21,663 bases of DNA from Coptodactyla brooksi. Taxonomy: Eukaryota; Arthropoda; Insecta; Coleoptera; Scarabaeidae. The notes below the pieces were generated by a model that worked only from the letters and a program-made list of their open reading frames with translations, had not been told where the DNA came from and did no database searches. The translations under genes were made by a program, and so were the position numbers. Location of the stretch: the NCBI GenBank assembly GCA_033557675.1, contig JAWQRM010000539.1, positions 1-21,663 of the forward strand. Direction: 5' to 3'. Shown here piece after piece: positions 1-9,003 of the stretch (the first letter of the stretch is position 1; every line of letters starts with the position of its first letter).

Positions 1-30
<30 letters not shown>
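1..30. repeat. (TA)n microsatellite
   Basis: Fifteen TA units in a row at the window edge, so the array may extend further left. It directly abuts the terminal inverted repeat of the next element. TA is also the target dinucleotide of Tc1/mariner-type elements, so the array offers many equivalent insertion sites. Confidence 0.97.
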
Positions 31-33
<3 letters not shown>

Positions 34-251
34 GGTGTTCCAGGATTATTGGGACAAACTTTAAAGGGAGGTAGGGGATATCACAAGGATTCAGGTTTAG
101 AATATTTAGATAGCAACCCATGGTCGGAAACGTCATTGGAAAGTATTTCTTGTGAACAATATTCCTTGCGAAAATATTCCTTGTGAACGTTTCCGACCAT
201 GGGTTGCTATGCAAGTCTGAATGTTTGTCCCAATAATCCTGGGACAACCTG
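31..251. mobile_element. 221-bp MITE of Tc1/mariner type
   Basis: The element begins CAGGGTGTTCC and ends with the reverse complement of nearly the same sequence. The 29-bp terminal arms (31-59 and 223-251) agree at 27 positions. TA lies directly outside both ends (29-30 and 252-253), as expected for a Tc1/mariner target-site duplication. A second, perfect 22-bp inverted repeat lies inside (111-132 and 188-209, containing CCATGGTCGG), so most of the element can fold back on itself. The centre (about 150-186) has two copies of AATATTCCTTG. There is no coding capacity. The CAGGGTGT end resembles ends of insect elements that carry the kind of transposase seen at 418-796. That link is inference. 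Confidence 0.88.
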
Positions 252-417
252 TATATATCCGTGCATGTGTCTGTTAGCTTTCGATGTCTGTCATCAAAAT
301 TATCACAAGCTGTCCATCTTTATGGTCTATTATGCAAAGACTGACAGGATGTTCACCTACGGTTTCGAGGATTGGCTGAATGCATAAAGACCACTGGCAA
401 GGTTCAGCCGATATCTT

Positions 418-796
418 ATAATATTCTGTTAGAAGTGATGTATCTCTTTTATGAAAAACAATAGTGTTAACATCCACAATGTGCATTATTACCAGAGTGA
501 TGCAAATTACGTTTTTATTTATTTTCTAAGAGATCATTTAGGAAACTTATAGAAAGAAAGAAAATATTCCACTTGCTACCAGAAACCACATGTGACTGTA
601 GTTATAAGGTTGAAGTATTAATGACCATGTATCCAGATAAATGGTTAGATCGAGGTGGACCGGTTCCATTTCTTGTCAGATTCGCAGACCCCTAGATTAT
701 TACCTAGAAACCGCTTATTGTCAACTACCTGCTACAGAAGAGGAGATGAAACTAAAATTTTTGGATAATTTCCGTACAATCAAAGCGCAGATTTAA
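418..796 (+). pseudogene. Decayed Tc1/mariner-superfamily DDE transposase
   Basis: Conceptual translation with frameshifts recovers the second half of an insect DDE transposase. In order it shows a degraded block ending NNSVNIHNVHYY (about 451-489), then FLRDHLGNL (about 517-543, ending at a TAG stop), then PDKWLDRGGPVP (634-669), then after a +1 shift LDYYLETAYC and EEEMKLKFL, ending in RTIKAQI and TAA at 794-796. The family pattern is HN-HYW, FL-DHL-LL, FQ-DGAPPH, W-GRGGP, RSPDL-PLDFFLWG. The second catalytic block (normally a QDGA-like motif) has become a stretch reading HLLPETT, and the third is damaged. The N-terminal HTH part is not clear in 254-417, although an open frame runs there. 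No terminal repeat was found for this copy. It cannot encode a working enzyme. Confidence 0.75.
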
Positions 797-1789
797 AACT
801 TTGCGTTATATATATTTCTGTTGTTTTATTACACAAAAGATTAGTCCCATAGAAAGCGCTTAAAAGTAATTGATAGCTACCATCTGTAGATCTGCAAATT
901 CATAAAAAAATATCGTTGTTTCAATTAGACTCTTTTGCATCATTAAGAAAATGTACCGTTATACAACTAACCCCGATTGGAGCACGCTCCCATGTGGTAA
1001 AAGAGGCCCGGAGAAGACTCAATTTCTGGACCAGTTTACCATCCGTCTTTTTTCTCGGCTACGTTCTTAATTGAAAACGTATTGTCAACCAAGCAACGGT
1101 TGGAATTTTAATCGAAGACCTTTTTGTAGGCCACGACACTCACACAGAGGTGTTTTAGCCGGTATAGGTTGGCCAGAGGTGCGGTTAAGCGGTATTCTCA
1201 TTCTTATTCGGTTTCATAAGCATACATTATATATCTCGATAGTTATTGACCGTTTTGTCATTTTTTACAATGTTTTTATAGTGATATTATTAGAGAAGTC
1301 AGCGTTGTCAATGATGATGCACATAGGGGTGTTGTAATCTAATAGAATGCATAAATAGAACAACTATAATAATTATGTGGGTTGAAGGAAACGTTTTCCT
1401 GTATAGTATACCGTATTTCATTTTTATTTTTAACTAGTTTAACACGGTTAAAATTATTGCTGCAATTACACCGTCTACCTTGATTATTAGTACGTATATT
1501 CACGCTACGCGGTGTATATAATTATGTTTTTATAAATGTGTACTCGTTTTGGTATGAACAAAGCTATATTTACTTCTTCGATTATAAAACTTGTTTCTCT
1601 TATATAGTGAAGAGAAGCCTTAAGTTGCAACTTGGCTTGTCTTGAAGAAAGCAAGGAAGTAACCGGCTGGTCTAAAAATATGATATCTACTCACGCTATT
1701 CTTTAAAAAGTTTTTCAGTCTTCTTCAACAACTTCTCCTCCCGTTAGGCCACATGAATTTCTAAATAGTCCTGTCGTCACAAAAACGAA
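797..1789. other. AT-rich stretch without recognised features
   Basis: No convincing ORF, repeat pair or RNA gene was seen. The open frames here are short, and in part need non-ATG starts. A slightly GC-richer patch at about 960-1190 has no recognisable coding or repeat structure. Confidence 0.5.
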
Positions 1790-2230
1790 CTAAAGCGTCT
1801 AGCTGGACAGTTCACTGAGCACAAAACCGCAGTGTCCAAAACGACTTAGTTCCTGCCTCTAAAACTGGCTGCTCAAGACTGCTGGCTCAGGTTGCATCTT
1901 ACCTGCGTGTAAGAGAGCGGTAGCCCTGGTGGGGAGGAGGAACGGGTTCTCGCTATGGCTATTTGTGCGAGTTGAAGTCATTGATACGGCCACGGCGCTT
2001 ATTATTATTACTCCGTGGATTTCCTCACCGCCGCTGGATACCGTTTGACAAAACAAGGAATCTGACAACGGTGACTTCGATTTAAGGATAGGCGACGGAC
2101 CCGAATGTTGTTCTTCACAATTGATCGGGCGGAGAGCTCGATGATGCGATAGACGACGAACCTTGAACTGCCCGAAGGTGAAGACCTCGCGAAAAGAATT
2201 ACGATAAGAGACGAAGAATGGAATTGTACA
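1790..2230. other. GC-richer patch, possible transcribed non-coding or 5' exon sequence
   Basis: Base composition rises well above that of the flanks, with many CpG dinucleotides (about 1900-2180). On the minus strand a strong donor-like sequence CAG|GTAAGA occurs, with the GT at 1902-1901. Open frames here start at non-ATG codons and show no known motif. It could be a 5' exon or UTR of a gene running left out of the window, or part of an old retroelement. I cannot tell which. Confidence 0.25.
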
Positions 2231-2295
2231 ATAAATTAAGAAGATTCGCTGTATAATTTCGTAGATTTTGGAACTTTTGGCTTAGTAACACCTAG

Positions 2296-2332
2296 AAATA
2301 TTTTGTAAAATGCAAAATATTTTGTAAAATGC
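2296..2332. repeat. Tandem duplication of an 18-19-bp unit
   Basis: Two adjacent copies of AAATATTTTGTAAAATGC (2296-2313 and 2314-2332, the second with one extra A). Each unit contains an imperfect palindrome around AAATATTTT. Probably replication slippage. Confidence 0.85.
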
Positions 2333-2439
2333 ATTGATCTATAGGGCACAGCAGGATTATGATCACGGGGATTGAGAAAAATGATGGAATTGAGCGGTGC
2401 CTGGATAAGAATGGAGAAAGTGCACAAATGAATATTTAA

Positions 2440-3160
2440 AATGAATTTTAAATAGGAAACACGTATTCTTCAAAGAAAGAAATTTACGACACAACAAGCC
2501 AGGTGCTAAGTAGAAACGAAAAATCAATCAATTGACTATTTTCTTGTAAATAAGAAGGATATTAGCATAGGAAGTTACCATTTTTTTTGGAGGTGATATA
2601 TAAAATTCTTGGAAATTTGAAGAAAATAACGAAAAGAAAGAACGAAACAATTTCCAAAATAATAGACAATTTTCAAAATAATTGGGATGAAATGTGCTAT
2701 GGAAAGGACAGTAGGTAAGGGTGAAACAAAAATGAACTTACTCATGGACGAATAAAATAAACATTGCAATAAAGAATATAAGAAGAAATGGACAAGTAGT
2801 TTCCTACTACAGACAGAATAGATTACAAAGAACATAAGACACCGAAAGGTTAGGCTAAATAATAATAAAGAAGGGGAAAATCATTACAGGAGAAGTAGAA
2901 CATAATGAGAATCAGAAGCTATTTTTCAGACACATGAATCAGAAAAAGGGAAAATAATTATTGAAGAAGAAAAGATTATTTAAAATAGCTACAATGTTTT
3001 ACTGATGAATTACTGGGGGAGGGTGGAGGGAATCATAGAAAATGATATAAATAAAATCGAAAACTGAAATAGAAACAAGAAGACCTTAAGGAGGCGTAAT
3101 ATTCAGCAACAGGAAACGGTAACCACTAAACGATAATCGTGGGCGGTTCGATAACTGGTT
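2440..3160. other. Purine/A-rich stretch, no recognised gene
   Basis: The plus strand is strongly A- and purine-rich, which resembles the sense-strand composition of the LINE at 15088-19451. I could not read an endonuclease or reverse transcriptase motif in any frame. The long minus-strand open frame at 2575-2835 is the hydrophobic, Phe/Leu/Ile-rich translation expected from the complement of A-rich DNA. Confidence 0.3.
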
Positions 3161-3716
3161 AAGTAAACAGTAGCAACCCAATTTGTTTTTTAAACTGTAG
3201 CGTACTAATCAATTTGAGTAAAGGATTCTAACAAGAAGCAAGCTTATAGAAAAATGACCTCCGGTATAACGTGCCTTGACGGGAAATGCAATGAAGTTCA
3301 TGGTGATGCAAATTTAAATTATGTACATTTGAATGGAAGGAAATAGACACAAAGAGGTATGGTAGAGCCTTCTACAAAATGATTTATGCTGAAAGATGTA
3401 AGTGCATCCCTGTAATATGCTAACGCAAAAAATCCTTTTTGACGTCACTTGACTTCATAGATAAAACAGGGACAAGAATTTGGTACCCTAACAGTGGTAA
3501 AAATATCTAAACGAGAACCGTACATTATTTTGTCAGTTCTAAAACCGTAATGGTTTCTTCTAGACACCGCGATTTAAATACACTCGGGAACAGTGAAAAT
3601 AACGCACCAAGAAGAGAGCATCGGATTGAAATCAAATTTAATACACATAATGATACAGATGAGAGATTCACTTGATCCTAAAATCAAGACAATTACATTG
3701 TGTATAATTATTACAG
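3161..3716. other. Stretch without recognised features
   Basis: No gene or repeat structure was seen. A single TGACGTCA palindrome occurs at 3440-3447, not accompanied by any other promoter-like feature. Confidence 0.4.
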
Positions 3717-3896
3717 TTGGGTTGTTAGGAAAGTAATTTCGTTTTTTTCGCAGCAGAGGTGTTAGTTGTATTTTAACCAGCCAACTTCATTCTAAACCGT
3801 ATATGCATTATATATTCTGACAGCTGATATTGCAAAGTTATATTATGTGTGAAAATATTTTGTAGGGTTCTGTTTTCTTTTTGTGCGTTATGAAAC

Positions 3897-4454
3897 ATGG
3901 AGAATCAAAAACAGCATTTTTGGGAGCTCTTTTCAAAAGGTTTGGGAGAATACCACGATCAATTCTAAAGTGTACTGTGTGATCAACTGTACAAATTGCA
4001 TGATTTTTTGCAAATAGTTTGCAAAATATTTTACAAAAGGTTGCAAAATATTTTGCAAGTTTGCAAAATTTTTGGGATCTCTATCCCAAATTTTTGGGAG
4101 AATACCACGATCAATTCTAAACTGTACTGTCATCAACTGGACAAATTGTATGAGTTTCTCAAAGCGAAAAGGCCAAAATTGATTAATAAAAAAGTTATAG
4201 TGTTCGATACCGCATACCAGTTTGACACCTTATCATATTTTCCAGACCTGGCACCTTCCGATTATTATTTGTTTCGGTCTCTACAAATTTTTTTAGAAGG
4301 CAAAATCTTTTCTTCAAATGAAGTAGTCAAAAATGACTTGGATCAGTTTTTTGCCAGCAAGGATCAGAGGTTTTACGATCGTGCAATCATGCTACTGCCA
4401 GAAAGATGGCAAAAATATATTCACCATTTTGGTCCAATACTTTTTGTAATATAA
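3897..4454 (+). pseudogene. Mariner transposase, internally deleted
   Basis: The start region (ATG at 3897-3899) reads MENQKQHFWELF, like the N-terminus of insect mariner transposases, and soon meets a stop. The C-terminal third is open from 4095: SKLYCHQLDKL, then KRPKLINKK, then FPDLAPSDYYLF, then DQFFASKDQRFYDRAIM, then LPERWQK, ending at TAA 4452-4454. The final catalytic Asp of the DD34D triad lies in APSDYYLF and is kept. The second catalytic block, normally HQDNA-like, is collapsed into a short stretch reading VFDTAYQFD. The central catalytic domain with the first Asp is missing. Between the N-terminal and C-terminal parts lies a local duplication with filler DNA (see 3941-4153). The gene is dead. 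Confidence 0.85.
3941..4153 (+). repeat. Local duplication flanking palindromic filler inside the mariner
   Basis: A transposase segment encoding WENTTINSK-YC occurs twice: 3941-4003 and 4093-4153. The copies share GGGAGAATACCACGATCAAT and differ at a few positions, with a short indel near 3980. The roughly 90 bp between them are built of near-repeats of TTGCAAAATATTTT and a hairpin TTTGGGAT-CTCT-ATCCCAAA (about 4073-4090). This looks like template switching during repair. The second copy is in frame with the rest of the transposase. Confidence 0.8.
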
Positions 4455-6990
4455 TAATTTAATTTTCATTTCAGAAATTCGTTTTTAATTTGATTTTTTT
4501 TTAGTTTAACTTTATTGCTTACAAATTTCAATTCTAAATTCTAAAACAAATAATGCATAATTATAACACATTAATATGGGTTTGCTTCTTCTAAAGCTAT
4601 TTTGCAGACAAGAATTCCTGACAATTATCTTATATCAAAATGCTATGCATTTCTAAGTGTAGACTTGATTTAGTCGCTGTTCTGCACGTGGAAATATTCT
4701 TTTTTCACAAATAATGTACATTATATTCATTATGTGATCAATTGATTGTTGATTAATATACATATTCATTCAGGAACCATTCTTATAATATAGCATTCAT
4801 TGCATACATAAGCAAATGAAATGCTATTCCAATTTCATCTTCTCATGGCGCAAAGACCCAATTCTGTTTTTTCATTAAATCGGAAAATACCATATACCAA
4901 TCATTAGCTTTGGATGGGTGCTCAATTAATAACCCATTGAAAGTTTCGGAGGACCAATACTTACAATTTTAAGAAGATATCTGTTGGTTTACTTAGTTTC
5001 ACGAATAAACATATAATTAACATTTCTATCATTTAAGAAGTTTCTGCGGTGTCAGTACACAAATTTTATTTAATAACGAAAAAAGTCTTTTGACTTTATC
5101 TTCAGATAAGCAACTTATTTGGCAATATCACTCGATGATTGTAAATAAATGCTTTGGAGTAAAAGAAACTTCCAGGAAATAATAATTTAGAAAGCAGATA
5201 TAAAGCACACAGAAATAAGTTGAATAAAGTTGTGCAATATGCCAATGAGAATAACATGCAATCTAATGGTTCAGATAATCGTTCCATTAAAGTTAAGTAT
5301 TTCTGTTAAAAGTATTCCTATTAAAGTGGAATGCAAATTGTTCATGAAAGCAGACTATATTTTAGAGATTGGTGAGAAAGTAACTAAGCACTTAGATTTT
5401 GTGGAGACCAAATTGAAAACAAGAAAGTAATAAAGTGCATATCTAATTTATATAATGAAGATCTCCCTGGGAAAGACGGAATATAAGCGAATACTATAAA
5501 GCTAATAAACATGCACATATTAACATCATTAGAATGAACTAACAGTTTGTTCCTACAAATATGCTTTGAAAGTATCAGTTGTTTTTTTTTTAATTCATAG
5601 TCTCGTATCCCTTACCAGCAATATTACAAAATGGAAATGTAATAAACAAAGATTCATGAGTTATTTAAATCAATGAATAATGAGTATCCCAACAAACGCA
5701 ATAATCCAACAGACGTAGCTTAATTTTCATTAACTGATGAAATATTGAATCTAGTTGATTCTAAGGTTCTAAACAACATCTTATGAAATAAATTGGGTAG
5801 GAGTTAAGAGAAGAGAATTATCTGTAGTTAACTAATAAATTACAAATTATCAAGGTTGAGTTGGGTTGGTTGAAACTATTAGTTTTTTAGAGTTGCTAAA
5901 ATAGGCGTTTCTGGAGCTGTTCTGAGTCTATTGATTTTTTTGATAATGATCCAACTTATGTTGACATTATTGCAGATCTAGCAGACAATGGATTAAGTAT
6001 TATTCGATCATCTTTGAATAAAAATAAAATTAGAAATTAAGGAACGAAATGGCGAATATAATTTCGTAGTTAGTGTTTTCTATTAAATTATTGTGCAAGT
6101 CCTTTGCTACTTTTAATGCCAACACCAGATAGTCTAATAACTTCGATTTTCTCTCTTGTACACCAGTATAGAAAACAAGAACTTGTTTGAATCCTTTTGG
6201 TAGTTGACTACATATCTGTTACAATGAAGATTCAAACAAGTTTTTAAGTAAAATAAGTTTAAGTAAATACGCTTAATTAAAAGCTATACATGAACTATAC
6301 ACAGTTTAAAATGATTCTAACTTGATATTTTATTTATATTTGTAAATATGAAACAAACTTGCATAACATTAAAACTGTAAGAGGTAGTAAACTGGTTAAG
6401 TTATAGACAATTTTGTAACTAACTAAAAATCATCTACCGGGCGATTCTAGCTGCTTCAGTTTCTCAGATACTAAAAACTTCAAATGTTGCCGAAAATCTG
6501 ATATAATAAACGTTAAAAAATAACGTTCTTATTCTAGAACACTGAAAAAGATATTAAGTTTAGCAAAACGTAAATATACAAGAAATGATTCACACAAACT
6601 GACAAAATAATACATTTATGTTTATAAATATTAAAAATAAAATAATATGCTAATATGATATACGATATATTACTAGACATTAAACACTATACCTGGAATA
6701 TGTTTGTAATTTTATAATTGTCAATAACTTTGATACAACTTTGATTCAAAATCTATTTTATACATAGATAAAGTTAAATACATCTTTCAATATTTATCTA
6801 ACATTGTGTATTCTAAAATTCATATTTTGTTAAATTATCATCATTGTTAAATGTGTTGATTATTTATGTGTACTTGAAATGCTTGTAAATTATTTTTATT
6901 GTCTCTAAACCATAAATAATTGTTTGTATTTTTAGGGTTGCCATGTCAATACACAATTCTATTTTTTGAAACAACGGAGATTTGCTGAAA
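4455..6990. other. AT-rich stretch with few features
   Basis: About 2.5 kb of AT-rich DNA without a supported gene. A frame at about 5410-5510 (+) reads NLYNEDLPGKDGI, faintly like the PG-DGI motif upstream of LINE reverse transcriptase domains, but it is isolated. A frame at about 5940-6040 (+) reads FDNDPTYVDIIADL, an acidic stretch of the kind seen in some transposon-linked proteins, and is too short to assign. A 14-bp perfect inverted repeat lies at 6180-6242. Confidence 0.35.
6180..6242. repeat. Inverted repeat, 14-bp perfect arms
   Basis: Arms AACTTGTTTGAATC (6180-6193) and its exact reverse complement (6229-6242), separated by 35 nt. No target duplication or related copy was seen. Confidence 0.7.
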
Positions 6991-6997
6991 AAGATTT

Positions 6998-7040
6998 CTC
7001 TTGAAGAAGGTTTATTAGATAAACCGAAACATCTGTCGAG
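6998..7040 (+). ncRNA. Degenerate hammerhead-ribozyme-like motif (Penelope-type, small stem III)
   Basis: The order of parts fits a type I hammerhead. Stem I 5' strand CTC (6998-7000) pairs with GAG (7038-7040). The first core box TTGAAGA (7001-7007) compares with consensus CTGANGA. Stem II GGTTTAT (7009-7015), loop TAG and ATAAACC (7019-7025) pair at all seven positions. The second core box GAAA follows (7026-7029), then C-ATCT-G as a one-pair stem III, then the cleavage triplet GTC (7035-7037). Hammerheads with this minimal stem III are known from Penelope-like retroelements. Two departures suggest a dead copy: position C3 is T, and an extra A (7008) sits between core and stem II. No Penelope coding sequence was recognised nearby. 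Confidence 0.4.
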
Positions 7041-7049
7041 TATGAAAAC

Positions 7050-7835
7050 ACTGTTCTTGTGGTTATAGATAATGGTTTTTTATATGTGGCTATAAAAAAA
7101 ATAAAACGTTTGTTAGTTTCAGAGATATCATTGTATAGTAAACACGTATTGAAAAATATTTTTGTTAAATCAATCACTAATTAAACAACTTAACATTTTT
7201 ACTATCCAGTGTACTAATTTTATTTACTTCTAGCTGTATTAATTTGATAAATTCCGTGCTGTTTGCACCAAAAACCAAGAAGGTCAACGCATTGGAGCTA
7301 AGCAGTAATCCAATTAAAGCGTTCTCCCATCTTCGGTACCAGGTATTTTTTTGTGTAGAAAAGTACAGCTAGGTTTAATACCGTAATAGTCACGTATTTT
7401 TTATCACGTTTACAATGGGCATCGACATACCATTGACCACGTTCGACTGTCAAAGTGAAATCACCTGCTGTTTTCGCAGTGAGTACTGTAGACTTTCTCA
7501 AAATCTCTTACCTGACTGTAAAAACGTTGTATATACTGTGTATTTACTTTTCTGGTCGTTATACTTTACTTTCTCAGAAGTATCTTTTACACCCTAGACT
7601 CCCCGACTACCTTCCTACTTCTTTTTAGGTTGCTGTTTGTTCATTTTCTAGTCGTAAAATCTTTATGAACGTACAAAAACTTATCAATCATGTATATAAG
7701 TTCAACTTGCTGTCAATATAATTCATTATCAAAAGATATATTCGAAAACGTTCTTCTTTTATGTAGTGTTATGTCGCATTTTAATATTATATGAATATAA
7801 TTAGAGCTAACATATTTGTCCATGTTTTATATATT
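7050..7835. other. Stretch without supported genes
   Basis: Opposed open frames overlap at 7298-7501 (-) and 7415-7597 (+). Neither shows a motif I know. The base composition at about 7380-7520 is a little less AT-rich than its flanks. Confidence 0.35.
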
Positions 7836-7905
7836 AATTGTAATAAAGCACCATAACAGCTACCTAACATACGTTAGGTAACTGTTATTGTGCTTTATTA
7901 TAATT
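7836..7905. repeat. Near-perfect hairpin, 33-bp arms and 4-nt loop
   Basis: Arms 7836-7868 and 7873-7905 are reverse complements with three mismatches, around loop ATAC. The core TAATAAAGCAC... pairs with ...GTGCTTTATTA. Arms of this length with a tiny loop suggest either a very small fold-back element or a transcribed hairpin. The copy carries no coding sequence, and no clear target duplication was seen. Confidence 0.9.
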
Positions 7906-7992
7906 CATCTCTTCAGTTACCGACTGACATTATTACTCCCAATTACTTTATCTGTGTTAGCTGTTCTATTGTTGATCGTGCAAGCTTGCTTA

Positions 7993-8240
7993 AGTTTTAA
8001 TTTTGACCCTGCCTATTTCTAGGTCACGTTTAATAACTTCTCTATTCCAAATTTAAGTATTGTGTTGTAAGTATTGTTTATTATTCGCTATTAATGCAAG
8101 GTTATCTGCCAACTCATTGTGTAGCACTACTTCCTGCATTGTACAATATTCCGAAACAAATTCCTTTACGTTTTGTTCATACTTCTTTACTATTTCATTC
8201 CTCACCATTTATCACAAACAAGTTTGGGTTCCTTTTTATC
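7993..8240 (-). pseudogene. LINE reverse transcriptase fragment (antisense)
   Basis: Read on the minus strand, one frame gives EFVSEYC (about 8167-8147), then ELADNLALIANNKQYLQHNT, a stop, and IWNREVIKRDLEI, then stops at about 7993. The family pattern of RTE-like and related insect LINEs is YADDLALIA...DLQHNL-IWN-EL-KR-LEIN-KT, so the match is good. The catalytic YADD box has changed to LADN. Only the catalytic-loop region is recognisable. The rest of the RT, the endonuclease and the 3' end are not seen, and the sequence decays within about 150 bp on either side. It is in the opposite orientation to the LINE at 15088-19451 and is a separate insertion. Confidence 0.65.
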
Positions 8241-8287
8241 TCATTTCCGTGTTATAAACGTTATCAATTTTTGCTTTTGCTATTTTA

Positions 8288-8362
8288 GAAAGTTTATTAA
8301 AATTAAACTTAATTAAAATTAAAATTTTATTAAAATTTAGAATAAGAATAATTAAAATTATT
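8288..8362. repeat. Low-complexity A/T tract
   Basis: Reiterated AAATTAA/TTTATTAAAATT words with almost no G or C. Simple-sequence DNA. Confidence 0.8.
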
Positions 8363-8398
8363 ACGAACAAGAAAAGAAAAGCTTACTAAAGGTTCAAT

Positions 8399-9003
8399 AA
8401 AGGTTATAAATTATGTAATACTATTGAAAACAAACTAATTATACAGGCCTTAGGTTGACAAATGACCAGTGAGAATCTAATACATCAAACAGGTATACTA
8501 GCTCCGCTTCCCAATCAAAACTTTTGTATGGTGCCATTAATAAGAATACAGAAAAGGATAAATCGAACAAGAAATCATCAACATCTTTGATAGTGGTACT
8601 CCTTATGACAATACGTTTGAAACTCAAGAACATCCTGCACATAAGAAAATATTACTTCAAAACGAACAACAATATAATTTATATATCTATAATACAATAA
8701 TTAATGTGTCAAGTAGATCGAACGAAAATCAACCGAAAGGATCTGGGATTGCTTACTACAAAGAAAGAAAAACACCAGAGAATATTCGAGATAAAAAAAA
8801 TCTAAAATTAGAAATTTTTAAGATAAGACTTGAAAGGGAAACTTAACCGCTATATTCTAAAATTAGAAAAAGAGACAATTAGAGTTAGCTGTTCAGGAAA
8901 AAATTCCTCAACTGAAAAAATAATGTGAGTATAGCATTTTTAATATACGCCACATTAATATATTAACATTAAAAAGTAAGAGTTTTCGCATTTGCTTAGG
9001 AGG
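8399..9003 (+). repeat. Copy 1 of an unrecognised approximately 600-bp repeat with ORF relic
   Basis: This segment matches 11241-11803 in the same orientation over nearly its whole length. Shared blocks include GGTATACTAGCTCCGCTTCC and GACTTGAAAGGGAAACTTAA. An open frame of 94 codons without ATG (8562-8846) contains YDNTFETQE, NEQQYNLYIYN, PKGSGIAYYKERK and a Lys/Glu/Leu-rich segment KKNLKLEIFKIRLERE. In other frames the same pattern continues to RQLELAVQEK and a stop (about 8873-8924). The C-terminus would form a charged coiled coil. Such acidic-plus-coiled-coil tails occur in insect transposon-linked and Myb/SANT-like DNA-binding proteins, but I cannot name the family. Both copies are broken. 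Confidence 0.7.

Larger units (their letters stand above)
3717..4454 (+). mobile_element. Truncated mariner element with one visible terminal repeat
   Basis: The left end reads TTGGGTTGTTAGGAAAGT, continuing into AATTTCG (3717-3741), typical of the terminal repeat of mariner elements. The transposase start lies about 180 bp inside, at 3897, and a conserved transposase C-terminus ends at 4454. No matching right terminal repeat was found between 4455 and about 4900, so the right end is deleted or unrecognisable. The preserved part is about 740 bp. Intact mariners are about 1.3 kb. Confidence 0.8.

Noticed and set aside
274..486. 70-codon minus-strand ORF near the first transposase relic
   Set aside because: It is antisense to a transposase-like plus-strand reading (NNSVNIHNVHYY) over part of its length, and no motif was recognised.
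2575..2835. 86-codon hydrophobic minus-strand ORF that could look like a membrane protein
   Set aside because: Its Phe/Leu/Ile-rich translation is the expected complement of A-rich DNA, and there is no homology signal.
3440..3447. Perfect CRE-like palindrome TGACGTCA
   Set aside because: It is a single 8-bp motif without other promoter features or a neighbouring gene.
7298..7597. Opposed ORFs on both strands
   Set aside because: Neither has a known motif, and the two overlap each other in antisense. A host exon cannot be excluded but is not supported.
8060..8288. Two overlapping plus-strand ORFs of 64-65 codons
   Set aside because: They are shadows of the antisense reverse transcriptase relic.
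8439..8642. Minus-strand ORF containing FDWEAELVYLF, similar to one at 11291-11476
   Set aside because: Both are antisense to the repeat's plus-strand coding-like frame with its coiled-coil tail. The similarity follows from DNA-level homology of the two copies.
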